A DNA stretch of 64,000 nucleotides from Alkalicoccus halolimnae (GCF_008014775.2 NZ_CP144914.1:2976001-3040000), one strand, 5' to 3'; positions 9,210 to 17,452 are shown, counted from the stretch's first letter. Notes: generated by a model from the letters alone, not told the origin. Numbers and translations: made by a program.

Positions 9210-9227
9210 TGAATGAATACTCATTCA
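9210..9227 (-). promoter_or_regulatory. FadR operator of fadNAE
   Basis: TGAATGAATACTCATTCA, which agrees with the Bacillus FadR (TetR family) consensus TGAATGAMTANTCATTCA at every position. It lies 24 nt upstream of the fadN start and about 40 nt downstream of the promoter -10, so FadR would act as a block to elongation, released by long-chain acyl-CoA. The consensus is recalled from knowledge of B. subtilis. Confidence 0.92.
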
Positions 9228-9264
9228 TTTTTAACTTAAAAAAATAATCTCCTGCGCTACTTTT

Positions 9265-9293
9265 ACTATATATAATTTTTACCAATCATGCAA
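9265..9293 (-). promoter_or_regulatory. Promoter of fadNAE
   Basis: Minus strand TTGCAT (9293-9288), 17-nt spacer, TATAGT (9270-9265), upstream of the FadR operator. Confidence 0.65.
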
Positions 9294-9434
9294 CCTCAAT
9301 TGTCAAAAAACTTTTTCTGTTTATTTTCAAACTGTATAATTGCTTCTGCTGCGGGAAACGTCTGTTTTCGTTTGCCATTGGCACTTTCCGGTCTGGCCGT
9401 GGAGGAGTCTGGTCGAACCACGGCTGATCTCCCA

Positions 9435-9467
9435 TAAAAAAACTGCCCCGGAAAATCCGGGACAGTT
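9435..9467 (-). terminator. Terminator of secY
   Basis: Minus-strand stem AACTGTCCCGG / CCGGGGCAGTT followed by TTTTTTT, immediately after the secY stop codon. It shows that secY is transcribed alone here. Confidence 0.88.
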
Positions 9468-9474
9468 CCTTTGG

Positions 9475-10776
9475 TTATGAGGATCGACGCATAAAGCCTG
9501 TATAACGCCGGTCGATCAGCTGACTTTCAATACGCTTCATCGTATCAAGGGCAACACCCACAACGATGAGCAGTCCTGTACCACCGATCTGTACAGAAGG
9601 CGGGAGCCCCGCTGCCTGTCCGAGAATCAACGGTAAAATGGCTACCGTTGCAAGGAACAGGGATCCTACAAACGTCAGACGGTAAAGGAGTTTCACAATG
9701 TAATCCTGGGTTGCTTTACCTGGACGGACTCCTGGAATAAAGCCGTTCTGGCGCTGCAGATTTTGAGCCATCTGCTCCGGATTCATCTGCACAAACGTAT
9801 AGAAATAGGCAAACGCGATAATGAGGATCGCATAAACGAGCATTCCTATCGGATTCGTATAATCAAATGTCTGCACAATCCACGTCGCTATTGGACTGCC
9901 CTCTCCCACGAAGTTTGCTACTGTTGGAGGGAAAATGAACAAGGACATCGCAAAGATTACCGGAATTACGCCTGCCGCGTTGACTTTAATCGGGAGATGG
10001 GACGACTGTCCGCCTGTCGCACGGCCTCCGGCTGCAATCTGCTTTGCGTATTGAACCGGAACTTTGCGCTCCGCCTGCTGCACGTAAATAACGCCGACAA
10101 CAACAGCAAGAATCGCAAGTACAATTAAAGCAACGATAATAATATTCATGAACAGCTGCTCTCCTGCATCAGCAATGTAGATAGAGTAAAGCTGCATGAC
10201 GCCATTTGGTATACCTGCGGCAATACCTGCGAAAATCAGGATGGAAATCCCGTTTCCAACCCCTTTAGCTGTAATTTGCTCACCAAGCCAAAGCAGGAAG
10301 GCTGTACCACCAGTAAGTGTAATGGCAATGATTAAATAAGTTGCTATGGAAGGATCAGGTACAAGACCAGGCATCAGGTTGTTGAACCCGATGGACATGC
10401 CAAGAGCCTGTACAAAAGCGATCCCTACCGTACCATACCGGGTGACCTGGGCAAGCTTTTTTCGTCCAGCGTCTCCTTCACGGGACCACTCCGCAAATTT
10501 TGGAATAACATCCATGCGAAGAAGCTGCACGATAATGGACGCTGTAATATACGGCATAATTCCCGTTGCAAAAATGGAGAAGTTCTCCAGTGCACCACCA
10601 CCGAATTGGTTCAGGAAGCCGAGAGCAGCAAACCCTTCGAAGTCTACCGCATCTGCGTTCACCCCTGGTGCCGGAAGATGGGCACCAATACGGAACACCA
10701 CTAGAATAGAGAGTGTAAACAAAATCTTATTACGCAGATCTCCCGCGCGGAACATCCCTTGTAAAGTATTAAACAT
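9475..10776 (-). CDS. secY: Protein translocase channel subunit SecY, solitary copy
   Basis: Central pore of the Sec translocon (433 aa), a multi-spanning membrane protein. Hallmarks: GGALENFSIFATGIMPYITASIIVQLL, VPKFAEWSREG, GGTAFLLWLGEQIT, GVGNGISI, FVQMNPEQMAQNL, the C5 loop GFIPGVRPG, and a final RYTGFM. The start is the ATG at 10776 after GAGGTGG; the apparent GTG at 10788 overlaps the RBS. In Bacillales secY normally sits in the spc ribosomal-protein operon between rplO and adk. Here it is flanked by fad genes and a thiol oxidoreductase and has its own promoter and terminator. It may therefore be a second SecY or a relocated gene. Length and motifs look like ordinary SecY, not the shorter accessory SecY2 type. 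Confidence 0.93.
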   Translation of the reverse strand: MFNTLQGMFRAGDLRNKILFTLSILVVFRIGAHLPAPGVNADAVDFEGFAALGFLNQFGGGALENFSIFATGIMPYITASIIVQLLRMDVIPKFAEWSREGDAGRKKLAQVTRYGTVGIAFVQALGMSIGFNNLMPGLVPDPSIATYLIIAITLTGGTAFLLWLGEQITAKGVGNGISILIFAGIAAGIPNGVMQLYSIYIADAGEQLFMNIIIVALIVLAILAVVVGVIYVQQAERKVPVQYAKQIAAGGRATGGQSSHLPIKVNAAGVIPVIFAMSLFIFPPTVANFVGEGSPIATWIVQTFDYTNPIGMLVYAILIIAFAYFYTFVQMNPEQMAQNLQRQNGFIPGVRPGKATQDYIVKLLYRLTFVGSLFLATVAILPLILGQAAGLPPSVQIGGTGLLIVVGVALDTMKRIESQLIDRRYTGFMRRSS

Positions 10777-10818
10777 ACAACTATCCACCTCTGTTTCATT
10801 TCAAAAATCTATGATGGA

Positions 10819-10855
10819 GCGTAACCGCTTACGCTTCCTGATGCGTCTTCGCATC
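10819..10855 (-). other. Two tandem hairpins in the secY leader
   Basis: GCGTAA CCGC TTACGC (10819-10834) and GATGCG TCTT CGCATC (10840-10855), each with a perfect 6-bp stem and 4-nt loop, between the presumed secY promoter and the RBS. The rest of the gene-free stretch 10856-11096 shows only the promoter and AT-rich sequence. Confidence 0.55.
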
Positions 10856-10909
10856 CCCTATCATCATATACTGCTGTCATTTATTATAAAAATACTGCTT
10901 AATTAGTTT

Positions 10910-10939
10910 ATCATATTAAACTGGGCAACGCTCGGACAA
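10910..10939 (-). promoter_or_regulatory. Probable secY promoter
   Basis: Minus strand TTGTCC (10939-10934), 18-nt spacer, TATGAT (10915-10910). This gives a leader of roughly 120 nt before the secY RBS. Confidence 0.5.
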
Positions 10940-11096
10940 TTTTACCTATCATAAAAAAAATTATAAAGAAGCTTTTTTCCGGGGCTTTTTCAGTATAAAA
11001 ACAGCTTCCCGATAGAGGCTTCCCGCAGGTGAAAGTTTAGTCAGCAAGAAGAGAATGCCTCATAGAGACACTCTCTTAGATCTTTTTACCTATTTT

Positions 11097-11684
11097 TTAT
11101 AACGCTTCTTTTAATGCCTGTTCATAAGCTTCCTGAGACTGGAGGCCGGTTAATTTTTTATTACCGATAATAAAAGTTGGAACAGCCTGCACTCCGTCCC
11201 GGTGAGCTGCACGTATCGATTCTTCCCTCGCTTCAGAAAAATGCCTCTCTTCCAGAGCTGTTCTAAAATCCCTGCCGCTGAGTCCTGCCGATTCAGCAAG
11301 TTCCTGAAGTACGGCTGGATTCCCAATGTCTTTACCATCTTCATAAAAAGCACGGAAAACAAGATGGGAATATTCATTTCCTCTATTATATTTTTTGGCG
11401 AAAAGAAGTCCTTCATGGGCAAGATGGGTGTGCGGCTGCGGATCGGTTAAATTTAACCGCATCGTCACATCCAGCTCCTCTGCAAGCGGCATGATCGACT
11501 GGTGCCAGGCCTGCTGGATATAGCTGCTGTGGGGACTGAGAGTTTTCTGCGGATAAGGCCTCAATTCAAAAGGCAGCCACTCTACTTCAGCGTCTTCCCC
11601 TTCCAATGCACGAAATAGCGGAGCCTCCGCTAAATAGCAGAAAGGTCAAACAAAATCACTGTAAATACGGACGGTTACTGTCAT
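11097..11684 (-). CDS. FrnE/DsbA-family thiol oxidoreductase with in-frame TGA at the catalytic Cys: candidate selenoprotein
   Basis: 195 codons read from ATG 11684, which follows AGAAGGAG. Codon 13 is TGA (11648-11646). The surrounding translation is MTVTVRIYSDFV-TGA-PFCYLAE, where family members have FVCPFC: TGA stands exactly at the first cysteine of the CxxC active site. The rest is an intact FrnE-like DsbA domain: VEWLPFELRP, an alpha-helical insertion, HLAHEGLLFAKKY, and near the C-terminus GVQAVPTFIIG, the cis-proline region, then GLQS. No other frame damage is seen. A hairpin follows the TGA (separate entry). TGA is an ordinary stop elsewhere here (for example hprK). I infer UPFC, a selenocysteine enzyme; the alternative is a TGT/TGC-to-TGA nonsense mutation or a base error. 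Without read-through only an inactive fragment beginning at a TTG without RBS could be made. Confidence 0.7.
11616..11632 (-). promoter_or_regulatory. Candidate bacterial SECIS hairpin
   Basis: On the minus strand TAGCGGA GGC TCCGCTA forms a perfect 7-bp stem with a GGC loop. It begins 13 nt after the TGA at 11648-11646; the loop is 20 nt downstream of the TGA. Bacterial SECIS elements lie just 3' of the UGA inside the coding sequence, with a small apical loop carrying G at one of its first two positions. TGC (11658 side) and GCA beyond the stem could add a lower helix. Confidence 0.55.
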
Positions 11685-11749
11685 GAAAATCACTCCTTCT
11701 ATATAGTAGGAGCGTAACAGATTCTTCCCCGTCATGCTTAAAAGAAGAC

Positions 11750-12169
11750 TTACTGCATAACTGTTTCGAGCCAAAACTCACTCGTAAACCAGTCCGGGCG
11801 GATGGCTGGATCAAGTTCCGATAGCATGAGCGCCGCTTCCTGTATAGAAGAAGCTTCTCTCAGGCTTAATAAAAACCCCGCTGCTAAACAGGCAGCATCA
11901 CGATTCGCTTTCAAACCGCTGATTACGATCCGGTGTCCTTCTACAAAGCTGTGCTCAAGCAGACGGATTAGTTTTACAAACACCTGTTCCCGGTAATGTT
12001 CGTGTTCTTCCCCGAATAAGAGCCTTCTCGTACCATAAAGCGGGAAACTAAGCGGATAATCATCCAGCGCTACCAGATATACAACCTCTTCCTTCTGCAG
12101 TTCTTCGAAAGTATAATGCAGTTTTTTATGAAAAACAGATTTTTTCAAAAAAGAATGAATTGCTTCCAT
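11750..12169 (-). CDS. Hypothetical protein, 139 aa
   Basis: Not recognised. I place the start at ATG 12169 because AAGGAGG lies about 8 nt upstream; the longer frame to 12214 passes through that RBS. The product is soluble, has no signal peptide or membrane segment, and has a basic N-terminus (MEAIHSFLKKSVFHKK). A central stretch, GHRIVISGLKANRDAACLAAGFLL, vaguely recalls a phosphatase-type loop but lacks the nucleophilic cysteine, so no function is claimed. It ends 65 nt before the FrnE-like gene on the same strand and may be co-transcribed with it. Confidence 0.65.
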   Translation of the reverse strand: MEAIHSFLKKSVFHKKLHYTFEELQKEEVVYLVALDDYPLSFPLYGTRRLLFGEEHEHYREQVFVKLIRLLEHSFVEGHRIVISGLKANRDAACLAAGFLLSLREASSIQEAALMLSELDPAIRPDWFTSEFWLETVMQ

Positions 12170-12244
12170 TTTTTCCAGCCTCCTTTTTAAAGATCTGTTT
12201 ACAGAGTTTTTCACTGAAAAGCAGCAATTCCCTCATAACTTATA

Positions 12245-12369
12245 GCTGTGTTAAAGTCTGTGGCTCTTACGCATACTTGGTGGTATGAAGCTATAACCGG
12301 CCTGCGCCCCCATGGAAACGAAAGCGCCCGTTTATCGTTTATCTACTTTTTTTTCAAGGCAGCCTAACT
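12245..12369 (+). repeat. Interspersed repeat copy G (3' half only)
   Basis: Begins with TGTTAAAGTCTGTGGCTCTTACGCA (joining TIR-like and R1-core pieces), then GGCCTGCGCCCCCATGGAAACGAAAGCGCCCG and the terminal TTTCAAGGCAGCC shared with copies A to F. It fills the gap between the hypothetical gene and hom. Confidence 0.65.
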
Positions 12370-12439
12370 TATAATTATCACTCTTTTGCGCAGGAACTGA
12401 GAAGCTGTGAGAGCAGTTTTTATAATTAATGCTCATCTA

Positions 12440-13648
12440 TCAGGAGAGCACAGGTGAAGCCGCAAGCTGCTTTCCTTCTTTTAATGTTCCGCTTACAGGA
12501 TAAACAGTTCCACTGACATCAGGGAGATCTTCTCTGGCACATTTTAAAACTGCCGCTTCTTTCCCTTCCAAAAACCTTACCTCCGAAACCAAGTCAGGAA
12601 GGTCCTGTAAATGTTCTCCTGTAATGAACCAATAAGGAAAATTATCCTGCTCTTTCGTTTCTTGTTCCTTTCTCTGTTCCGTATAAGGAGGTTCTGCTTC
12701 CGCCGTATTCGTCCAGTGATTCACTATATCTTCAATTACTGCACTTGCTGTCGGGAACTTCCCGGCTCCTGCACCCTGAAATAACAGCGACCCGACAATG
12801 CTCCCTTTTACGTGGATCCCGTTGTTGACCCCTTCTACTCCATAAAGAGGATGGTCCGCATCGACAAACCGGGGTTCTACGCGTGCTGATGTGCCCTCCA
12901 GGACAGCAGTATGTTTTATACGACCATAAAAAGCAGCTGCCAGATGCAGGTCCCTTACGTCTATTCCGCGGATCCCCCTGGGCTTCTCCTCCGGCCAAAC
13001 CGGCGGCTGTCCATGCAGCCAATGACTGAGGATCACCGTTTTATACCAGGCATCCCACCCATCAACGTCCTTATCAGGAAGCGCCTCTGCATATCCAAGC
13101 CTTTGAGCTTCTTCCAGTGCGTCTTCGAAAGAAGTTCCTTCTTCTCTCATTTTTGTTAATATAAAGTTCGACGTGCCGTTAACAATTCCTTCAATTTTTT
13201 CTACATTGTTAACTTTCAATGTATGGCGGATACTGCTTAATACAGGAATACCCCCGGCTACTGCTGCTTCAAAATAGAGACGGCAGTCATTTTCTGCAGC
13301 CAGATGGAGCAGTTCTTCCCCGTATTTAGCAATAAGCTCTTTGTTGGCTGTCACTACGGTGATTCCCTTTTCGAGAAGCTTCTTTACGATTGGATACGCC
13401 GTTAAAGCATCCGGTACAGCTTCCACTGCCGTATCAATCTCTTCTTTATAAAGAGTTTCTATATCTTCTGAAATTTTCGTGCCTGATTCTGTTGTTCTGG
13501 ATTTTTTTCCATCTTTTACGACAATAAGCGGTATAGTAAACCCGCCGACCAGTTTCTCCACTTTTTCCCTGTTTTCTTCAAGCGCTTCGTACACGCCGCT
13601 CCCTACTGTCCCATATCCGACAATTGCTAACCGCTTAGCTCTGCTCAT
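12440..13648 (-). CDS. hom: Homoserine dehydrogenase, form without a recognisable ACT domain
   Basis: NAD(P)-dependent reduction of aspartate semialdehyde to homoserine, the branch point to methionine and threonine (402 aa). The N-terminal nucleotide-binding motif is IVGYGTVGSGV; the catalytic-domain stretches are VTANKELIAKYG, YFEAAVAGGIPVLSSIRH, IEGIVNGTSNFILTKM and PDKDVDGWDAWYKTVIL. B. subtilis Hom is about 30 residues longer and ends in an ACT domain for threonine feedback; here the C-terminal 80 residues do not look like ACT. The start ATG at 13648 follows GGGAGAG. There is no thrC or thrB next to it. A SAM-I riboswitch upstream suggests it serves methionine synthesis. Confidence 0.92.
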   Translation of the reverse strand: MSRAKRLAIVGYGTVGSGVYEALEENREKVEKLVGGFTIPLIVVKDGKKSRTTESGTKISEDIETLYKEEIDTAVEAVPDALTAYPIVKKLLEKGITVVTANKELIAKYGEELLHLAAENDCRLYFEAAVAGGIPVLSSIRHTLKVNNVEKIEGIVNGTSNFILTKMREEGTSFEDALEEAQRLGYAEALPDKDVDGWDAWYKTVILSHWLHGQPPVWPEEKPRGIRGIDVRDLHLAAAFYGRIKHTAVLEGTSARVEPRFVDADHPLYGVEGVNNGIHVKGSIVGSLLFQGAGAGKFPTASAVIEDIVNHWTNTAEAEPPYTEQRKEQETKEQDNFPYWFITGEHLQDLPDLVSEVRFLEGKEAAVLKCAREDLPDVSGTVYPVSGTLKEGKQLAASPVLS

Positions 13649-13681
13649 GAAAAATCTCTCCCTTTATTAAAATGTTCTCAA

Positions 13682-13718
13682 AATAAAAACTCTCTCTATC
13701 AAAAAAGATAGAGAGAGT
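13682..13718 (-). terminator. Riboswitch terminator upstream of hom
   Basis: Minus-strand ACTCTCTCTATC / GATAGAGAGAGT, a perfect 12-bp stem with a loop of six U, followed by TTTTTATTTT. It lies between the SAM-I aptamer and the hom start. Confidence 0.88.
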
Positions 13719-13740
13719 CGTGTATACAGAGATACCGTCT

Positions 13741-13850
13741 CCCTTATCTTTCAGAATTAACATTCTGCAGGATTTGGCACCTTCCAGGTTGTTCCTGGTG
13801 GTTGCCGGGTTTCATCGGGCCAGTCCCTCCGCCGCTCTTGATAAGAGAAG
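13741..13850 (-). promoter_or_regulatory. SAM-I (S-box) riboswitch of hom
   Basis: Minus strand: CTTATCAAGAG, then GGAGGGA, CCGATGAAACCCGGCAACC, a P3 hairpin, AAGGTGCCAAATCCTGC, and GATAAGGG closing P1 against CTTATC. A strong terminator follows. It predicts shut-off of hom when SAM is plentiful. Confidence 0.94.
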
Positions 13851-13959
13851 TATGTAATTGATTGACTGTAGCTTAGCACAGCATTGAAGCAGGTGTAAAG
13901 GTGGATACCCAATCTTTTCTCTATTGAATCCATTTTCTCATAGAAGGCAGATCCTGTTC

Positions 13960-14124
13960 TGTCTTTTTTTACCGCAATCTGGAGTGGGCATAGGGCGACT
14001 TCGATGTAATAAAGGACGAGCCCCACTCGACGGAGGAAGGGATTAGCTGAAGCGGGCCCTGCGCCCTCATGAAAACGAAAGCGCCCGTTTTATCGCTTAT
14101 CTACTTTATTTTCAAGACAGCCAA
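13960..14124 (+). repeat. Interspersed repeat copy F
   Basis: Carries TTTTTACCGCAATCTGGAGTGGGCATAGGGCGACT, AAGGACGAGC, GGAAGGGATTAGCTGAAG, CATGAAAACGAAAGCGCCCG and the terminal CTACTTTATTTTCAAGACAGCC. Same orientation as the other copies. It lies between ilvD and the hom leader. Confidence 0.75.
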
Positions 14125-14127
14125 CGA

Positions 14128-14174
14128 TAAAAAAAGAGAGGCGGTTCCTGCATTTTCCAGGAACCACCTCTCTC
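14128..14174 (-). terminator. Terminator of ilvD
   Basis: Minus-strand AGAGAGGTGGTTCCTGG / CAGGAACCGCCTCTCT followed by TTTTTTATCG, directly after the ilvD stop. Confidence 0.9.
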
Positions 14175-14177
14175 CGC

Positions 14178-15875
14178 TTACTTATCCAGATCAGCGTCGG
14201 TCACTGCTCCTTTGGCAGAAGAAGAAACGAGACGCGCATATTTCGCAAGTATTCCGGTTTTATACCGGGGTTCAGGTGCTTTCCATGCTTGTCTGCGGCG
14301 ATCCAGCTCATCCTCATCGACATGCATATTAATTTCCTGCGTGTCACTGTCGATCGTAACTGTATCCCCGTTCTGCAGGAGTCCGATCGGTCCGCCGGCA
14401 GCCGCTTCCGGAGCAATATGGCCGATGACAAAACCGTGGGATCCTCCGGAGAAGCGTCCGTCCGTCATAAGTGCCACTTTTCCGTTCAAACCACGTCCGA
14501 CTATCATGGCTGTAATCGAAAGCATTTCCGGCATACCCGGACCGCCTTTAGGTCCGACGTTGCGGATGACGAGAACATCTCCTTCAACAATTTCTCCCGC
14601 TTCGATAGCCGTGGTGGCATCGGCTTCGCTGTCGTACACTTTGGCGACTCCTTCAAAGCGGCTGATTTTCTGACCGGACATTTTGGCAACGGAACCTTCC
14701 GGAGCGAGGTTTCCTTTTAGTACAACAAGCGGTCCGGTTTTTTTGAAAGGATTATTAATAGGACGGATCACTTTCTGTCCTTCTTTTAAATCAGGCACGC
14801 TTTCCAAATTCTCGGCCATTGTCTTTCCGGTCACTGTCATACAGTCTCCGTGAAGCAGACCTTCTTTCAAGAGAATTTTCATCACGGCTGGTACGCCTCC
14901 AACTTCGTAAAGGTCCTGCATTACATATTTTCCGCTCGGCTTCAGATCGGCGATGTGAGGCACCTGTTTACGGATATGTTCGAAATCTTCAAAGTCGAGT
15001 GGTACACCCGCAGAATGTGCCATCGCAGTCAGATGAAGGAACGCATTTGTCGATCCGCCCAGCGCCATGACAACGGTAATAGCATTTTCAAATGCTTTTT
15101 TTGTCATGATATCTCTCGGATAAATATCGTTTTTCAACAGGTCTATTACAAGTTCTCCCGCCTGCCGGCATTCTTCTTCTTTATAATCGTTCACTGCAGG
15201 AGTGGATGAAGATCCCGGAATACTCATACCGAGAGCTTCCACAGCAGAAGCCATCGTGTTCGCTGTATACATACCGCCGCATGCTCCGGCACCCGGACAG
15301 GCACTGCATTCCACTTTGTGAAGCTGCTCCTCATCGATAATCCCTTCCTGATACTGCCCGACTGCTTCAAAAGAGGAAACAATATCAATATCTTTTCCAT
15401 CGAGTTTCCCTGGAGCGATTGTCCCCCCATAGACGTAAACGGCAGGAAGATTCAGGCGCCCCATTGCCATAATGCAGGCCGGGGTTGTTTTGTCACAACC
15501 GCCGATTGCTACGAGACCGTCCAGGCGCTCCGCTCCGACAACCGTTTCAATAGAGTCCGCAATTACTTCCCTGCTTGGCAGCGAATAATTCATGCCTTCA
15601 TGCCCCATAGCTATACCGTCTGCAACCGTAATTGTGTTAAAAATCATCGGAGCTCCGCCGCCGTCAGCTGCTCCTCCTTTTGCTTTTCGGGCCAGTTTAT
15701 CAATATGTACATTACAAGGGGTGACTTCACTCCATGTACTTGCCACACCAATCATTGGTTTTTTAAAATCTTCATCCTCAAATCCTACAGCACGCAGCAT
15801 AGATCGGTTCGGCACACGGTTGGCGCCCTCACTGATTACTTTACTGCGGATTCTCAAGTCTTTTTCTTCACTCAT
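14178..15875 (-). CDS. ilvD: Dihydroxy-acid dehydratase
   Basis: Fe-S dehydratase of valine, isoleucine and pantothenate synthesis (565 aa, full length). Cluster-ligand motifs: [16 protein letters not shown] and [19 protein letters not shown]; the C-terminus holds [17 protein letters not shown]. The start ATG at 15875 follows AAAGGATGA. It stands alone with its own promoter and terminator rather than in an ilv-leu operon. Confidence 0.97.
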   Translation of the reverse strand: MSEEKDLRIRSKVISEGANRVPNRSMLRAVGFEDEDFKKPMIGVASTWSEVTPCNVHIDKLARKAKGGAADGGGAPMIFNTITVADGIAMGHEGMNYSLPSREVIADSIETVVGAERLDGLVAIGGCDKTTPACIMAMGRLNLPAVYVYGGTIAPGKLDGKDIDIVSSFEAVGQYQEGIIDEEQLHKVECSACPGAGACGGMYTANTMASAVEALGMSIPGSSSTPAVNDYKEEECRQAGELVIDLLKNDIYPRDIMTKKAFENAITVVMALGGSTNAFLHLTAMAHSAGVPLDFEDFEHIRKQVPHIADLKPSGKYVMQDLYEVGGVPAVMKILLKEGLLHGDCMTVTGKTMAENLESVPDLKEGQKVIRPINNPFKKTGPLVVLKGNLAPEGSVAKMSGQKISRFEGVAKVYDSEADATTAIEAGEIVEGDVLVIRNVGPKGGPGMPEMLSITAMIVGRGLNGKVALMTDGRFSGGSHGFVIGHIAPEAAAGGPIGLLQNGDTVTIDSDTQEINMHVDEDELDRRRQAWKAPEPRYKTGILAKYARLVSSSAKGAVTDADLDK

Positions 15876-15931
15876 ACGATCGTCATCCTTTCCTGCGTTC
15901 GGTCAATTTTCAAGCTTCAGCTATAACTTAT

Positions 15932-15960
15932 ATCTTAACGACTTTTACACGTTGACGCAA
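15932..15960 (-). promoter_or_regulatory. Probable ilvD promoter
   Basis: Minus strand TTGCGT (15960-15955), 17-nt spacer, TAAGAT (15937-15932). Confidence 0.5.
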
Positions 15961-16007
15961 TGAGTTTTCAGAATTCACTTGTAATTCAAGCATTGGAATA
16001 TTGATAT

Positions 16008-16036
16008 TTGCACCCGCTTCAAAGCAGGGTTAAACT
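16008..16036 (+). promoter_or_regulatory. Probable promoter of the M20 dipeptidase
   Basis: TTGCAC (16008-16013), 17-nt spacer, TAAACT (16031-16036), about 40 nt before the start codon. Confidence 0.55.
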
Positions 16037-16076
16037 AATCATGTAGGAAAATTTGTCCAAGAAGGAGTGAAGCTTG

Positions 16077-17447
16077 ATGAGTAAGGCTGTTCAGGAATAT
16101 CTGCAGAAAAACGAGGAGCGTCTATTACATAAGCTGAGTGATTTTTTAGCTATTAAAAGTGTGAGTACAGATCCAGAAAAAAAAGACAATATGGAAGAGG
16201 CTGTCGATTTCCTCATTAATTATATGAAGGAAATAGGCTTTGACACTGTGGAACGCAGGGAAACGGGAGGACATCCCCTTGTGTATGCAGAGTACATGCA
16301 GGCCGAAGGGGCTCCGACTGCGCTGTTTTACGGTCATTATGACGTTCAGCCTGCCGATCCCTACGAACTTTGGGAAACCGAGCCGTTCACCCCGACCATC
16401 CGGGACGGGAAGATTTTCGCCCGGGGTGCAAGTGATGACAAGGGACAGGTCTTCATGCACCTTGCCGTTTTTGAAGCTATGATGAACACCGAAGGAAAAC
16501 TCCCCCTGAACGTAAAGGTAGTTATCGAAGGCGAAGAAGAAATCGGCAGTGAACATCTGTACAGCTTTCTTCACGATAATCAGGAACTATTGAAAGCAGA
16601 CTTCTCATTAATTTCCGATTCCGGGATGGTGGACAAAGGAATTCCGACCATCCTTTACGGATTAAAAGGTTTCACCGGCCTGGAGCTTAAAGTACGCGGC
16701 CCTGGACGGGATCTTCATTCCGGTCTATACGGCGGTGCCGTGAAAAATCCTGCTATGGCACTCGCCCAGCTGCTGGCTTCTATGAAAAACGAAGAAGAAG
16801 TCATTACCGTCCCTGGTTTCTATGACGGAGTAGAAGAGCTCCCGGAAGAAGAACGAAAATTGATGAATGAGGCTCCGGGAGAAGACTACCCTGTAACGAC
16901 AGGTATTCCGGAAACGGCATCGGAAAAAGGCTATACCGCAAAAGAACATACGATGGCACGACCGACACTCGAAGTGAACGGCATGTTCGGGGGCTATCAG
17001 GGGGAAGGGACGAAAACGATCATACCCGCTGAAGCAACAGCGAAACTCACCTGCCGCCTTGTGCCTGGACAGGACCCGAAAGATGTTCAGGACAAACTGG
17101 TTGATTTCATTAACAATAATACGCCTAAAGGGGTCATTGTCGACGTCAAAAGAGAAGCACTTTCTGCAAAAGCATATAAAGTCGACCCGGGCCATCCGCT
17201 GCTTCGAAAAGCGGCAGAAAGCTACAGCGAAGCTTTTGGATCAGAAACAGTCTTTGTAAGACTCGGGGGCTCGATCCCTGTCGTGGAAACGATAGACAGT
17301 CTTTTCGGTATTCCCGTCGTACTTCTCGGCTTCGGTACACCAGAAGACAATCTTCATTCTCCTAATGAGAGCTTTCCGCTTGAGCATTTTGCTAAAGGTA
17401 TGGACGTACTCACCCGTTTTTACAATAACGCCGCGGTCAATAAATAA
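16077..17447 (+). CDS. M20-family metallo-dipeptidase
   Basis: 456-aa zinc-dependent dipeptidase of the M20 (CNDP-like) group, presumably cytosolic. Metal-ligand and catalytic motifs: FYGHYDVQPADP, ARGASDDKGQVFMHL, and EGEEEIGSEHL; LHSGLYGG and the C-terminal HSPNESFPLEHF follow. Insertion of a dimerisation domain in the middle is typical. The start is the ATG at 16077 after GAAGGAG; the preceding TTG is too close. It is transcribed alone on the plus strand, divergent from ilvD, and ends at a strong terminator. The exact peptide preference is not readable from sequence. Confidence 0.92.
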   Translation: MSKAVQEYLQKNEERLLHKLSDFLAIKSVSTDPEKKDNMEEAVDFLINYMKEIGFDTVERRETGGHPLVYAEYMQAEGAPTALFYGHYDVQPADPYELWETEPFTPTIRDGKIFARGASDDKGQVFMHLAVFEAMMNTEGKLPLNVKVVIEGEEEIGSEHLYSFLHDNQELLKADFSLISDSGMVDKGIPTILYGLKGFTGLELKVRGPGRDLHSGLYGGAVKNPAMALAQLLASMKNEEEVITVPGFYDGVEELPEEERKLMNEAPGEDYPVTTGIPETASEKGYTAKEHTMARPTLEVNGMFGGYQGEGTKTIIPAEATAKLTCRLVPGQDPKDVQDKLVDFINNNTPKGVIVDVKREALSAKAYKVDPGHPLLRKAAESYSEAFGSETVFVRLGGSIPVVETIDSLFGIPVVLLGFGTPEDNLHSPNESFPLEHFAKGMDVLTRFYNNAAVNK

Positions 17448-17452
17448 TAATA

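Noticed and set aside
11097..11606. A 169-aa protein starting at TTG after the in-frame TGA
   Set aside because: No RBS precedes that TTG and the product would lack the redox motif; the frame clearly continues upstream to a well-placed ATG.
11646..11648. Reading TGA as Trp (altered genetic code)
   Set aside because: TGA ends normal genes in this window, for example hprK and rapZ, so it is a stop codon here; Trp at a catalytic Cys would also make no sense.
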